The position numbers were made by a program, and so were the translations under genes. A stretch of 64,000 bases of DNA from contig NZ_PNCJ01000004.1 of assembly GCF_005887115.1 (NCBI RefSeq), positions 1-64,000 of the forward strand, given 5' to 3'. This stretch comes from Pseudoalteromonas rubra. GTDB lineage: Bacteria; Pseudomonadota; Gammaproteobacteria; Enterobacterales; Alteromonadaceae. Below are positions 51,631-60,800 of the stretch, in pieces. The stretch's first letter is position 1. Each line of letters begins with the position of its first letter. The notes under the pieces were generated by a model that had not been told where the DNA came from, did no database searches, and saw only the letters and a list, made by a program, of their open reading frames with translations.

Positions 51631-52744
51631 CTTTAAATAGCGTATTGGCCGTTATGTGTGGAAACGTATAGCGGCTGCGTTTGCTGGGGTCTTTGCCGCT
51701 TGCGAGGCTAAAGTCCAGCGAAATATCCTGCGTGTATTGCAGCATATTCTGGCCATTGGATAGTCGCTCTAACCACATAGTGTTTTTGAACCGAGGCACA
51801 TTAGAATGCGCTTGCATAAAGGGCGTGTTAGCGATATCGCCATCGGCCTGTGTATCGACATTCAGCACAGTGGTGTCGATCACACCTATGCCTTGTTGAT
51901 AAAGGCTGTCTAAGGCAACCTGCAGCACAATGTTGGGGTTAACATTGGGGTTTTCAGGAATATCGGTACCGTAAGGGGCTTTAAAACTTGCGCCGCCAGC
52001 TGCAGGCAGGGCATTGGCAACAGGAATGCTGGGCGCGCCTCTAAAGCAATCGTGACCTCCCAATGCTAAAATCGAGTTGCCATGCGGTATAGACACCTGT
52101 TTTACGAGCGTCCGGTCTGGCGCTTGCACCGGGAGCGGGTTGGGGGTATCCGGCACCCAGGGTTGTTTGTTCAGGGTACCTTGTCCCTGAGGAGCGATGA
52201 TCAGATGTGACCAGCTGCCGTTTTCAGCATGTACCAGCTCATCTTTTTGCGGACCATCGGCAAAAAATACCCGTTGAGAATAAAAAATGGTGTAGGAATC
52301 TTGCTCGTAGTTACCCGCCCGATTGGCCACTTTGCCCTGGATCGCGCTAAACGTCATGACCTCGTAGTAGGACATGTTTTTTAAGATAAACCCATTTGGG
52401 GCGTTATCTTGCGGTATGGGCATAACATTAAATCCCCCGTACCGGGTACTGACCCAAGTCCCGATTAACCCGGCTAATGGCCCGAGTTTTTCCAGGATCT
52501 CACAGTCTTGGTTGCCACCACCGTCAGCGATGAGCGGCACATTAAAATCCGGCACAAAATTCGGCTGTTGTGGGTTAGTGGGCTTGTTTGTGCAGTGACT
52601 AAACTGCTGTGGGATGCACGAGGCGCAGCGTAATATGGCACCGTGCGAATTGGTTGTAGAACAGTGTTTGTTGAGATCTTCAAATGCTGATTGAAGCTGC
52701 GCGATTTCAACTTGTAATTGCGCAATGGGGTCTTGCTTACTCAT
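51623..52744 (-). CDS. Heme-binding (nitrobindin/FABP-like) protein with precursor-like leader
   Basis: A 373-aa protein. Residues 1-43 (MSKQDPIAQLQVEIAQLQSA, then a CASC pair) parallel the start of the Cys-rich protein: same length helix, a Cys near residue 28 and a CxxC about 12 residues on. Both genes also share the AAGGAAAGTAC ribosome site. From residue 85 the body reads LGPLAGLIGTWVSTRYGGFNVMPIP, then FILKNMSYYEVMTF and NYEQDSYTIFYSQRVFF. This resembles the GTWxGxG opening and strands of nitrobindin/heme-binding beta-barrels. It ends MWLERLSNGQNMLQYTQ. No membrane or signal segment. It may be a carrier or client recruited by the same RRE; that is inference. Confidence 0.65.
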   Translation of the reverse strand: MSKQDPIAQLQVEIAQLQSAFEDLNKHCSTTNSHGAILRCASCIPQQFSHCTNKPTNPQQPNFVPDFNVPLIADGGGNQDCEILEKLGPLAGLIGTWVSTRYGGFNVMPIPQDNAPNGFILKNMSYYEVMTFSAIQGKVANRAGNYEQDSYTIFYSQRVFFADGPQKDELVHAENGSWSHLIIAPQGQGTLNKQPWVPDTPNPLPVQAPDRTLVKQVSIPHGNSILALGGHDCFRGAPSIPVANALPAAGGASFKAPYGTDIPENPNVNPNIVLQVALDSLYQQGIGVIDTTVLNVDTQADGDIANTPFMQAHSNVPRFKNTMWLERLSNGQNMLQYTQDISLDFSLASGKDPSKRSRYTFPHITANTLFKVQ

Positions 52745-53250
52745 GGTGTACTTTCCTTGCTGTGTAAAATTATCGGTAGATTAATTTTTCAACAGTCTTT
52801 GAGTGTATCAGCAAGATTTTCGAAATATTATTACATGCTATTACACAAAAATAACGTTTAGAGCGGATGTATAAACTGAGTTGCTTTGATTAAATGGAAC
52901 ACTTAATGTAAGTGCTTACTTTCTAGATGCTTATTTAAATACATAAGCTCTCTGTTAAGCTGGGATCTGCCAACATACAGCGCCGAAGTATTCTGTGCAC
53001 GTCGAACCTCCCCAACCCCACCGTCATCCCGAACGCGTGCGAGCCGGGATCTACTAGCCTGCGATAACTCGTGGTTGGTATTTGAACTCTTTTTCACCGT
53101 CAGAGTCTTTTAAAGTTAAGATGGCTTGTAGCGGCCAGATTAAATTGGCACTCGCAAGGGCTGCTGTCACAGGGTTGTGTATTCTTTGACGCACATTTTC
53201 TGAGCTCTATTGAACTTGACAATTGGCTCACTCGATAAAAAGGATATTTT
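52745..53250. other. Divergent promoter region with one REP-like repeat
   Basis: About 500 bp between the RiPP-type unit and the S41 peptidase gene. The first 170 bp are AT-rich and should carry the promoter of the heme-binding-like gene. One dispersed-repeat copy lies at 53021-53066. No gene is supported. Confidence 0.55.
53021..53066 (+). repeat. Dispersed REP-like repeat copy
   Basis: CCGTCATCCCGAACGCGTGC then GAGCCGGGATCTACTAGCCT. It has one change in the left arm (CCCGAAC) relative to the common form. Confidence 0.85.
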
Positions 53251-54312
53251 ATGATTATTAGATATTTATTGTGCTTAAGTTTGTTTGTCATGGGCGCCGG
53301 TAAGCTACAGGCGAAAGCCGCCGATATTGACGTAGCGCAGCAGTTGCAACCGGCCCAGGCCAAGCGCATTGTGGAAGAGTTTGCTGATTCTATCGAGCAA
53401 AATTATATGTTTACCGATACTGCTAAAAAAATTGCCGGCGAATTACGCGCATTAACCTTTAGCGGCACACAATCTCGGCATGGTTTGTCAAAGCAAGTCA
53501 CAGACTTAGTGAGCCAATACGACAAACATCTGGCGTTGGTCACTCGGGTCGATAACCAGGGTCAACACAGTGAAGAGGCCAGAGAGCCCTGGTTCACCGA
53601 ATTAAAACGCAAGAATTCCGGTGTACGCCAGGTGGAAGTGCTGGCCGGTAATATCGGTTATTTAGAAATGTGGGGCTTTGATTCCGTATCTTCGCAAGCC
53701 AAAGAAGTGATCGCTGCCTCGATGGCTCTAATACAGAGAAGCGATGCGCTCATCCTGGACTTTAGTCAAAACGGTGGGGGAGATGGCTTTATGATATCCC
53801 ACTTTGCCAGCTATTTTTTAGATAAGCCCACTTTGCTGCACACTTACCAGTTTAGAAGTGGAAGTCGTTATCCTTTTCGCAGTGATCGGCCGCTGGGGGC
53901 CGCCACACTGCGTGATATACCTTTGTACATCTTGATTGGGCCGGAGACATTCTCTGCCGGAGAGGCGTTTGCTTATGCGATGAAGCACCTCGGGCGAGCA
54001 ACTGTAATAGGTGAACCGTCAAAAGGGGGTGCCAATCCAATCAAGCAATTTAAGCTATCTCACGATTATATTGCCTTTGTGGCAATCGCGACCACCGTAA
54101 GCCCAGTCACCCAGAAAAACTGGGAAGGGACAGGGGTTATGCCTCAGGTCAATATTCAGGTTGAGTCTGCAAAGTCGCAAGCCCACCTGATGGCATTGCA
54201 GCAGTTAGCCGGGCAAACGGCTAACCCCTATTTGACCAAAGAGAGAGCAGAGGCAATGCGCCAGCTGACCAGTCAACTCGCCGCTTTAGATACTAAAACC
54301 AGCAATAATTAG
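53251..54312 (+). CDS. Secreted S41-family peptidase
   Basis: A 353-aa protein with a signal peptide (ending LQAKA). An N-terminal helical domain (about 30-110) precedes the S41 core: GNIGYLEMWGFDS, ALILDFSQNGGGDGFMISHFASYFL, the nucleophile region IGPETFSAGEAFAYAMKHL (Ser in TFSAGE), IGEPSKGGANPI and WEGTGVMPQVNI. This is the tricorn/interphotoreceptor-binding-protein-like layout of S41 without a PDZ domain. It probably acts on peptides in the periplasm or outside. Low Ser/Cys similarity to neighbours; single gene. It could process the Cys-rich product, but nothing in the sequence shows that. Confidence 0.85.
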   Translation: MIIRYLLCLSLFVMGAGKLQAKAADIDVAQQLQPAQAKRIVEEFADSIEQNYMFTDTAKKIAGELRALTFSGTQSRHGLSKQVTDLVSQYDKHLALVTRVDNQGQHSEEAREPWFTELKRKNSGVRQVEVLAGNIGYLEMWGFDSVSSQAKEVIAASMALIQRSDALILDFSQNGGGDGFMISHFASYFLDKPTLLHTYQFRSGSRYPFRSDRPLGAATLRDIPLYILIGPETFSAGEAFAYAMKHLGRATVIGEPSKGGANPIKQFKLSHDYIAFVAIATTVSPVTQKNWEGTGVMPQVNIQVESAKSQAHLMALQQLAGQTANPYLTKERAEAMRQLTSQLAALDTKTSNN

Positions 54313-54357
54313 TTGAATTGGTATCGGGTAACATAGAGCACTCAGGTCTCACATTGT

Positions 54358-54406
54358 GTACCGTAACCCCAGACGCGTGCGAGCCGGGATCTGCCAACAT
54401 GCAGCG
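54358..54406 (+). repeat. Dispersed REP-like repeat copy (diverged)
   Basis: GTAACCCCAGACGCGTGCGA then GCCGGGATCTGCCAACATGC. The left arm is changed (AACCCCAG for CATCCCGG). The rest of the gap 54313-54645 holds no gene. Confidence 0.75.
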
Positions 54407-54645
54407 CCGCATTACCCTACTGTCGCCGAGCCAAATCAGCCCCACTAACCCTTGGTTCAGTTGTTCCAGCGTGTTCTGACTTGAGCTGTTAATAACCAGG
54501 TGTTAGGTTGATGTTATTTAGAACAATAATTAAACTTTTTGAGAGCGGTTTCTCTGCTTTGAAAACACACTTAAATTGGCATGGAAGCGAATACACTGTT
54601 AAGTACCACGCCCTAAATCCATCATCACAGGAATGATTTGTAACG

Positions 54646-55830
54646 ATGAAAAAGCTATTTTTTTTTCTTTTCACACTCATTACACTGAATGTGTGTGCGC
54701 AAGAGATTGTTATCGGAAAAAAGCACCAAATAGAGTCAAAAGTGCTTAACGAAAATAGAGAATATTGGGTATCTTTACCTAGTTCTTATAGAAAAAATGG
54801 CTATAAAAAATATCCGGTTTTGTATTTCACTGATGCAAATTTAAATAGCTTTTTTCATGCTTTTTCTGGCATCACAAAACAAATGAGTTCCGATGCCAGC
54901 CCCCAAATTCCTGAAATGATAGTTGTTGGCATCGTCAGTCAGAATCGTGTCCGCGACAGCGCTCCTACTAATTCTCTTGTTCAATGGGGTGGGACAGCGA
55001 CAAAGGCGCTGGAAACGACAGGAGGCGCGGATAATTTTCTAAAGTTCTTACAAACAGAATTAGTACCCCACATAGAGCAAAATTATCACACCGCGGATTA
55101 CAGGATTTTGGCTGGCTACTCCTTTACGGGTTTAACGGTTATCCACTCACTGTACCAAACACCGGAGTTTTTCAATGCCTATATGGCCATTGATCCTAGC
55201 CTTTGGTGGGACAATCAAATAATGCTCAAACGTTTTCGCGAGTTTTCAAAAAAAGAACTTAGCAAACGCCAGCTGTTTGTTTCGACATCTGAGCGAGTGC
55301 CTTCTTTATATCCTAAAGAAAACTATGTTATTGAGTTCATCCAGAAACTAGAGGCATCGCCTGTTAAGGGCTTAAACGTCCATGCAAAAGTTTTTGGTAC
55401 AGATCAAAACCACCATACAATGCAAATAATGAGCTTTTATTTAGGTTTGAAAAATATTTTTAGTGGTTACATGATTGATGACGCCATCAGGTTTAGACCT
55501 GCGACAGAGTTAAAAGCGCATTTCGAAAACATTTCGGATAAATTAGGTGTCAATCTTAAACCCAGAGAGGGTTTAGTGAACTTCTTTGGTTATAACAGGC
55601 TGTACGACAACCAATTCCCTACCAACAGCGCAGCTGCAATTGAGTTTTTTAAGTTGAATGCTGAGTATTACCCAGAATCTTATAACGCATGGGACAGCCT
55701 GGGCGAGGCATATTGGCATGAAAAAGAGTATAAGTTGGCTTTAGATGCCTATAAAAAATCGACTCAATTGAACCCGGGAAACAGCAATGCAAAAGAGAAA
55801 ATTAAAGAAATCAACACGCAGTTAAATTAA
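54646..55830 (+). CDS. Secreted esterase (enterochelin-esterase-like) with C-terminal TPR
   Basis: A 394-aa protein with a signal peptide (ending NVCAQ). The alpha/beta-hydrolase domain (about 20-275) has REYWVSLPSSYRKNGYKKYPVLYFTD, the nucleophile elbow ILAGYSFTGL (Ser about 155), and the late DQNHHTM that supplies the catalytic His. This is the putative-esterase (enterochelin esterase-like) family. The tail (about 310-394) has TPR-like helices, YPESYNAWDSLGEAYWHEKEYKLALDAYKKSTQLNPGN. Base composition is AT-rich compared with the RiPP genes. It would hydrolyse an ester in the periplasm, substrate unknown. Confidence 0.85.
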   Translation: MKKLFFFLFTLITLNVCAQEIVIGKKHQIESKVLNENREYWVSLPSSYRKNGYKKYPVLYFTDANLNSFFHAFSGITKQMSSDASPQIPEMIVVGIVSQNRVRDSAPTNSLVQWGGTATKALETTGGADNFLKFLQTELVPHIEQNYHTADYRILAGYSFTGLTVIHSLYQTPEFFNAYMAIDPSLWWDNQIMLKRFREFSKKELSKRQLFVSTSERVPSLYPKENYVIEFIQKLEASPVKGLNVHAKVFGTDQNHHTMQIMSFYLGLKNIFSGYMIDDAIRFRPATELKAHFENISDKLGVNLKPREGLVNFFGYNRLYDNQFPTNSAAAIEFFKLNAEYYPESYNAWDSLGEAYWHEKEYKLALDAYKKSTQLNPGNSNAKEKIKEINTQLN

Positions 55831-56282
55831 AAGTAGCGGCACGCTAAAGTCGAGCTTTCCCACTGATGTGACCGCACTACTTTTGCTTACCTGCCTTGCT
55901 TGGAAAATCCAGCCCACGTGTAGCGCTTTGATTGAAACGGCACCACGATTTGTCAGGGAGTTTATGGAAGATGTTCTGGCAAAGCGACTCTCAGTCATCC
56001 CGGACGCGTGCGAGCCGAGATCTACTAACCGGCAATTCTGTAGTTGCTTCTAGTCACAAACCTGACCAACCCCTCGGTCATCCCGAATGCTTGCGAGCCG
56101 GGATCTATTAACCGGCAATGCCGTGGCTCCTTTTGGTCCTGGCCCTAAAAAACTACTGGGTAGCAGCTGCTTAGTCATTTGTTTTTATTATGGGTATGAT
56201 AACAAGTACCTTACTGCTAAGGTGGCAGGTAGCAATAAGCGAAATCATGGCAATTTTAGGCAAAGAAACATAACTGGCGATT
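55831..56282. repeat. Intergenic stretch with two REP-like repeat copies
   Basis: Copies start at about 55994 (CAGTCATCCCGGACGCGTGC, then GAGCCGAGATCTACTAACC) and 56076 (CGGTCATCCCGAATGCTTGC, then GAGCCGGGATCTATTAACC), about 82 bp apart. Just before the first is TTTATGGAAGATGTTCTGGC, a relative of a second dispersed motif at 56953 and 57568. No gene is supported. Confidence 0.8.
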
Positions 56283-56918
56283 ATGGTTGAAGATATCAGT
56301 ATCAAATTATTTGAACTAGGCCCCACGAGGAGCGCCCGGGTACGCTGGGCGTTGCGTGAGGCTGGGTTAACATTCGAGTCCGTGCAAAACGGGGTAGACA
56401 TTTTTAAGTCTCAGGCGCTGCTAAATATTCACCCATTGGGCAAGTTACCTGCGGCACTAATCAATGGACAGCCTTTGTTTGAATCAGCGGCCATTGTCAC
56501 GGCGATAGCTGATCTAGTGCCAGATAAAAAGTTAATAGCAGCACCTTCAAGCTGGTCGAGAAACCTTCATAACCAATGGGTTTGCTTTACATTGAGTGAG
56601 CTGGAGCCCTTTGTACAGTCAACCGAGATCAACTCAATGGACTTTGTTTTGCCAGCAGAGCAGCACGTTAGGGAAATTGTCCCGCAAAACAATATGCTGT
56701 ATAAAAAAGCTGCCGCAGCGTTAGAAAAGCACTTTTCTCAGTACGACTACTTAGTTGACGACCAATTCTCGGTGACAGATATTGTACTTGCATACACACT
56801 TTGTTGGGGACAAGAACAAAACCTGTTGGATGGCTTTCCCAACATTAATGAGTATATGGATAGACTCTATAACCGCGAGCATTGTACGTTAAAAAACCAT
56901 AGCAGCTTAGCGTCTTAG
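56283..56918 (+). CDS. Glutathione S-transferase-family protein
   Basis: A 211-aa protein. The thioredoxin-like N-domain is ISIKLFELGPTRSARVRWALREAGLTFE, where Ser of TRSARVRW stands at the usual catalytic position. It continues with LNIHPLGKLPAALINGQPLFESAAIVTAIADL, including the cis-Pro and the ES pair that binds glutathione. The all-helical C-domain includes DYLVDDQFSVTDIVLAYTLCW with the N-capping SVTD box. It probably conjugates or reduces electrophiles with glutathione. Confidence 0.88.
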   Translation: MVEDISIKLFELGPTRSARVRWALREAGLTFESVQNGVDIFKSQALLNIHPLGKLPAALINGQPLFESAAIVTAIADLVPDKKLIAAPSSWSRNLHNQWVCFTLSELEPFVQSTEINSMDFVLPAEQHVREIVPQNNMLYKKAAAALEKHFSQYDYLVDDQFSVTDIVLAYTLCWGQEQNLLDGFPNINEYMDRLYNREHCTLKNHSSLAS

Positions 56919-56952
56919 TTGTTTGTTAGGTTGGATATGCCGTCCAAGCCAG

Positions 56953-56979
56953 AATTTATGGTGGATGTTCAGGTAAAGC
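56953..56979 (+). repeat. Second dispersed motif (copy 1)
   Basis: AATTTATGGTGGATGTTCAG then GTAAAG. A near-identical 26-bp copy is at 57568-57593, and a looser one at 55958-55985. These accompany the REP-like repeats and may be part of a larger repeat unit. Confidence 0.6.
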
Positions 56980-57024
56980 GCTTGAGTGAATTTATAGTTT
57001 TTCTCTGTTGAAGGGGTAATTTTT

Positions 57025-57441
57025 ATGAAAATGAATCGAACAGCACTTATATTCGTAATTTTTCTCCTATCTGGTTGTGCTTTATTGGGACGCTCTTCCT
57101 ATGAGCGGGATATTCTAGTTACCAAAGGTGAAGTGAAAAAGTACATGCTCACTTTAAAGGGCAAGAAACCAAACATGGTGCACGATGAAATGCAAATGTT
57201 TTGGCCAACTTATCACAGTGTTTTATATAGAATACATACTGATGAATTGTCTGGTGTTCTAACAGAAGAAAGCTTCGAAATAACGTATAAGAATGAGTTG
57301 AAAAAGCTTGAATCATACTCAGGAAATTTAACGTTTAGGGGAAGCCATATAATTATAAATTTACGCGATTGTTCCGATCCTGATAACTGTGTTGATACCG
57401 ACTTTAACGGAACTTATTTGCTGAAAAAGCAACATAAATAA
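57025..57441 (+). CDS. Small lipoprotein, unknown
   Basis: A 138-aa protein with a lipoprotein signal: LIFVIFLLSGCALLG, lipobox LSGC, Cys at about residue 18. The mature part has charged and aromatic residues and ends with DCSDPDNCVDTDFNGTYLL, two Cys that could form a disulfide. No recognisable domain. AGGGGTAAT precedes the ATG. AT-rich composition. Confidence 0.75.
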   Translation: MKMNRTALIFVIFLLSGCALLGRSSYERDILVTKGEVKKYMLTLKGKKPNMVHDEMQMFWPTYHSVLYRIHTDELSGVLTEESFEITYKNELKKLESYSGNLTFRGSHIIINLRDCSDPDNCVDTDFNGTYLLKKQHK

Positions 57442-57893
57442 GCAAATTGAACATCCAAAAAAGTTGGTGTAGTTCCAAGTTGAACCTGCCACCTTGTGTT
57501 TGAAAACGCCGACATAAAACAATTGCATACCAACACAAGTCACTCGCCAATTTTGGGGTAGGTAATGAATTTATGGTGGATGTCCAGGTAAAGGATTCGC
57601 TGTGCAGCCTAACATACAAACCCCACCGTCATCCCGGACGCATGTGAGTGGAGATCTATTAACCCGCAATACCGTGACTCCTTCTGGTCACAAACCCGAC
57701 CAACCCCTCGGTCATCCCGGACACGTGCGAGCCGGGATCTACTAACCAGCAATGCAGTGGCTTCTTCTAGTCGCGCACCCGACCAACCCCTTGGTCATCC
57801 CGGAAGCCTGCCACCCGTCAAACTGGTTAAGTATTGTTGGGGATTGGTAATGTGTTATCTTACACGGCAGTTGTTAACACGGAATTTTGCATC
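57442..57893. repeat. Intergenic stretch with second motif and three REP-like repeat copies
   Basis: The second dispersed motif is at 57568-57593. REP-like copies start at about 57628 (CCGTCATCCCGGACGCATGT), 57710 (CGGTCATCCCGGACACGTGC) and 57794 (TGGTCATCCCGGAAGCCTGC), each about 83 bp apart, with spacers containing GACTCCTTCTGGTCACAAAC-type sequence. The last copy is cut short before the helicase gene. No other gene is supported. Confidence 0.85.
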
Positions 57894-59837
57894 ATGAACG
57901 AATCGGCGCTCCACCAAACCTTATCGCAACGTTTTGGCTTTTCAGCATTCAGGCCTGGCCAGGAACAAACAGTCACCCAGCTGGTCAACGGTCACTCTAG
58001 CCTCGCAATTTTCCCAACCGGTTCAGGTAAATCCTTGTGTTACCAGCTGACGGCCTTGCAGCTCCCCAATTTAACCTTAGTTATCTCGCCACTGCTGGCG
58101 CTTATGAAAGATCAGCTGGAGTTTTTACACAGCAAAAACATCAATGCGGCCAGTTTAGATTCAACGTTAACCCGCGAGCAAAGCCAGTCTGTGATGCAAA
58201 ATGTCAGAAATGGCAGCATTAAAGTGCTGATGATCTCGGTTGAGCGTTTTAAGAACGAGCGCTTCAGAGAATTCATTAAGCAAGTGCCTATTTCTATGCT
58301 GGTGGTTGATGAAGCGCACTGTATCTCTGAGTGGGGCCATAATTTCAGGCCCGATTATCTTAAGCTACCCGACTATCGTAATGAGTTAAAAATTCCACTG
58401 GTGCTGCTGCTTACCGCTACGGCGACCAAAAAAGTAAAGCGCGACATGGCGAACCGGTTTGATATAAAACCCGAGCATATCGTTCAGACGGGCTTTTATC
58501 GTGCCAACCTGGATTTAAGTGTGTATGCCTACCCGGAAGCGCAAAAAGTGCAGGCACTGATTGGCTATTTAAAACAACAAGCTGGCGCAGGCATTGTGTA
58601 TGTCACGCTGCAACAACAGGCTGAGCAAGTGGCTAAGCAATTACAGGCGGCGGGCGTAAACGCTGCCGCCTATCATGCCGGGCTGGATGACAGCCTACGT
58701 CAGAGTATCCAAAACGACTTTATGAGCAACCACAAGCAAGTGATTGTTGCCACGATTGCCTTTGGTATGGGCATAGACAAATCCGATATTCGGTTTGTGG
58801 TGCACTACGACCTGCCAAAATCGATAGAGAATTACAGCCAGGAGATAGGCCGTGCAGGGCGCGACGGGCAATTTTCTGAATGCATTACTCTGGCTAACTT
58901 AGATGGCGTTGCGACGCTTGAAAACTTTGTGTACGCCGACACCCCAGAGCAAGCCAGCATTCAGGCACTGATTGATGAAATTCAATCGCAGCAACAGCAG
59001 GGCTTATGGGAAATGCAGGAGCTCAGCGCCTCTAAAGTCAGCAATATCCGGTTACTGGCATTAAAAACCTTGCTGGTACAACTCGAACTGAAAGGCGTGA
59101 TTGAGGCTAAATACGCATTTTACGCCGACTTTAGATTCAAGTGGTTACGCACAGAGCGGGACGTCATCAGCATGTTCGATGCGAACCGTCAGCAATTTAT
59201 TCAGCAGATAATTGCCAATACGCAATTTAAGAAAGTGTGGGGCACTGTTGATATTCAGGCCTTAGTGCAATTAGGGCACGACAGAAACCGCATTGTAGCG
59301 GCGCTGGACTACCTGCACGAACAAGGTCATATCGAGCTTGAATCAAAGCGCATGATGCAGGTGTATCAGGTAGATGAAACTAAGCTGGCAGAGCCAAATC
59401 TGGCCAAAGAACTTGCTGATTACTTTTTAGATAAGGAACAAGCTGAGGTTAAACGCATCGCCGCCATGCTGCGCTTTTTTGAGTTAAATACTTGTTTAAG
59501 TTACAACTTAGCGCGCTATTTTGACGATGAAAATGCCCCAGAGCAATGCGGACACTGCTCTGCTTGTCGCGGTCAAGTTGCACAATTAGCCCAGTCAAAA
59601 CAGGCCGAATTCCCGTCGGACGATACATTACGAAACGACTTAAGTGCGCTAAAACAGCATCTGATGCAAATTGGCGTTACGCCAAGCCTGGCAATACTAA
59701 CCCGATTCCTAACCGGCATGACTTCGCCACTGGCAACCTCTTCTAAATTCAGACAACGCGCCGGGTTTGGCAGCTGCGCAGATATTCGCTATCAGCAGGT
59801 TTTGAGTAAAGTACAGCAATTAGGTTTTGGGGGATGA
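57894..59837 (+). CDS. RecQ-family ATP-dependent DNA helicase
   Basis: A 647-aa helicase. The order is RecQ-type: motif 0 FGFSAFRPGQEQTV, Walker A FPTGSGKSLCYQL (about residue 40), motif II VVDEAHCISEWGHNFRPDY, motif III LTATAT, motif V IVATIAFGMGIDKSDIRFVVHYDLP and motif VI QEIGRAGRDGQ. A later zinc-type Cys cluster, C-x-S...C-GHCSAC (about 545-575), marks the RQC region. The last 60 residues (TPSLAILTRFLTGMTSPLA...) differ from the E. coli RecQ HRDC domain. It unwinds DNA 3' to 5' in repair and recombination. The ATG at 57894 is preferred; a longer frame begins in repeat sequence. Confidence 0.9.
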   Translation: MNESALHQTLSQRFGFSAFRPGQEQTVTQLVNGHSSLAIFPTGSGKSLCYQLTALQLPNLTLVISPLLALMKDQLEFLHSKNINAASLDSTLTREQSQSVMQNVRNGSIKVLMISVERFKNERFREFIKQVPISMLVVDEAHCISEWGHNFRPDYLKLPDYRNELKIPLVLLLTATATKKVKRDMANRFDIKPEHIVQTGFYRANLDLSVYAYPEAQKVQALIGYLKQQAGAGIVYVTLQQQAEQVAKQLQAAGVNAAAYHAGLDDSLRQSIQNDFMSNHKQVIVATIAFGMGIDKSDIRFVVHYDLPKSIENYSQEIGRAGRDGQFSECITLANLDGVATLENFVYADTPEQASIQALIDEIQSQQQQGLWEMQELSASKVSNIRLLALKTLLVQLELKGVIEAKYAFYADFRFKWLRTERDVISMFDANRQQFIQQIIANTQFKKVWGTVDIQALVQLGHDRNRIVAALDYLHEQGHIELESKRMMQVYQVDETKLAEPNLAKELADYFLDKEQAEVKRIAAMLRFFELNTCLSYNLARYFDDENAPEQCGHCSACRGQVAQLAQSKQAEFPSDDTLRNDLSALKQHLMQIGVTPSLAILTRFLTGMTSPLATSSKFRQRAGFGSCADIRYQQVLSKVQQLGFGG

Positions 59838-60073
59838 TAGTGCGTAAAGGTTTAGTGCGTCTTTATTGGGTAGGACGAAAATCAAAGCGTGACAGTGTTT
59901 GAATGAGTACCGGCTTGATAGTCAAATCAGGCGTACTCTTTGTAACATATAGCGTAAGCTATCCTGAGTTGGGCCAGGCTGGCGTGGACACCGCTTTCTT
60001 GCCTGCGGTAATTAAAACGAATGATTCAATTAAATACAGCTCTTTTCTGTACCATATAAATTTTAGGTAGTTT

Positions 60074-60403
60074 ATGCACTTATACTTAGTTTGGCTTGTA
60101 TACATGGTTCTATCTAGTTTCTCTTTTTTGATGCTCATGATTGGAGAGATGATAGGCATCGTTTTTTACTTTGGATTTCTATTGGGCTGCTATTATTTGC
60201 CCCTATTTAAAGAGTGGAGGAAAAACGTAGAGGGCTTTAAAAGAGTTGAAGTTGTCAATGCAGTAATTTGCTTATCACCACTTTCAATGATGGTTAATGA
60301 ATCATTTGAAATGTTGGTTTTATGGGGGTGGGTGTTTATATTCAGTATTAATAATTTTGGAGTGGACAGAAGAATTAGAGCACTATATGAAAAAAAGAAT
60401 TAA
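60074..60403 (+). CDS. Small membrane protein, unknown
   Basis: A 109-aa protein with three to four hydrophobic helices (LYLVWLVYMVLSSFSFLMLMIGEMIGIVF, FYFGFLLGCYYLPLF, MLVLWGWVFIFSINNF) and a basic end (DRRIRALYEKKN). No known family. AT-rich; upstream has TTTAGGTAG before the ATG. Possibly acquired together with the flanking genes. Confidence 0.55.
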   Translation: MHLYLVWLVYMVLSSFSFLMLMIGEMIGIVFYFGFLLGCYYLPLFKEWRKNVEGFKRVEVVNAVICLSPLSMMVNESFEMLVLWGWVFIFSINNFGVDRRIRALYEKKN

Positions 60404-60800
60404 AAAACGCATATGGACGCGCCAGCGGAGTTAAGCCGAGTAGGTTTGTGGGATAGCTAATGTAAGCTATCTCGTTCTATTACCCTTTTTCCATTTCTGA
60501 TTCTTGGTCCAGTCCGCTGTAAATGTGTTGCTCAGACATGTGTCTGGTTTCGACTGATTATATCCAGCGCCCCTAAAGAGCTCCGAGCCTGCACCCCCTA
60601 AAATTGATACACCCAATCGGTCTTTAGTTATCGTATCTTTTTCGGGTTTTGCGCAGGCAGGTTGGACAAACAGATAAGCACCTTCAAAACGACATCCACC
60701 ACCGTCATCCCGGACGCTTGCGAGCCGGGATCTACCAACATGCGATACAGTGGCTTCCGTTGCAATTGAGCTCACAAACCCCGCTGTCACTTGTCAGAAT
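60404..60800. other. Intergenic region with one REP-like repeat
   Basis: A copy at 60704-60746 reads CCGTCATCCCGGACGCTTGC then GAGCCGGGATCTACCAACATGC. The rest has no gene; a 107-codon minus-strand frame runs through the repeat and has no protein-like motif. Confidence 0.65.

Noticed and set aside
53251..54312. S41 peptidase as the maturation protease of the Cys-rich product
   Set aside because: It is on the other strand, has a signal peptide (so acts outside the cytoplasm), and a repeat copy separates it from the unit. Possible but without direct support.
60467..60790. 107-codon minus-strand frame near the REP copy
   Set aside because: Part of it is the translated repeat (GRSRLASVRDDGG), which recurs in several other spurious frames; no other support.
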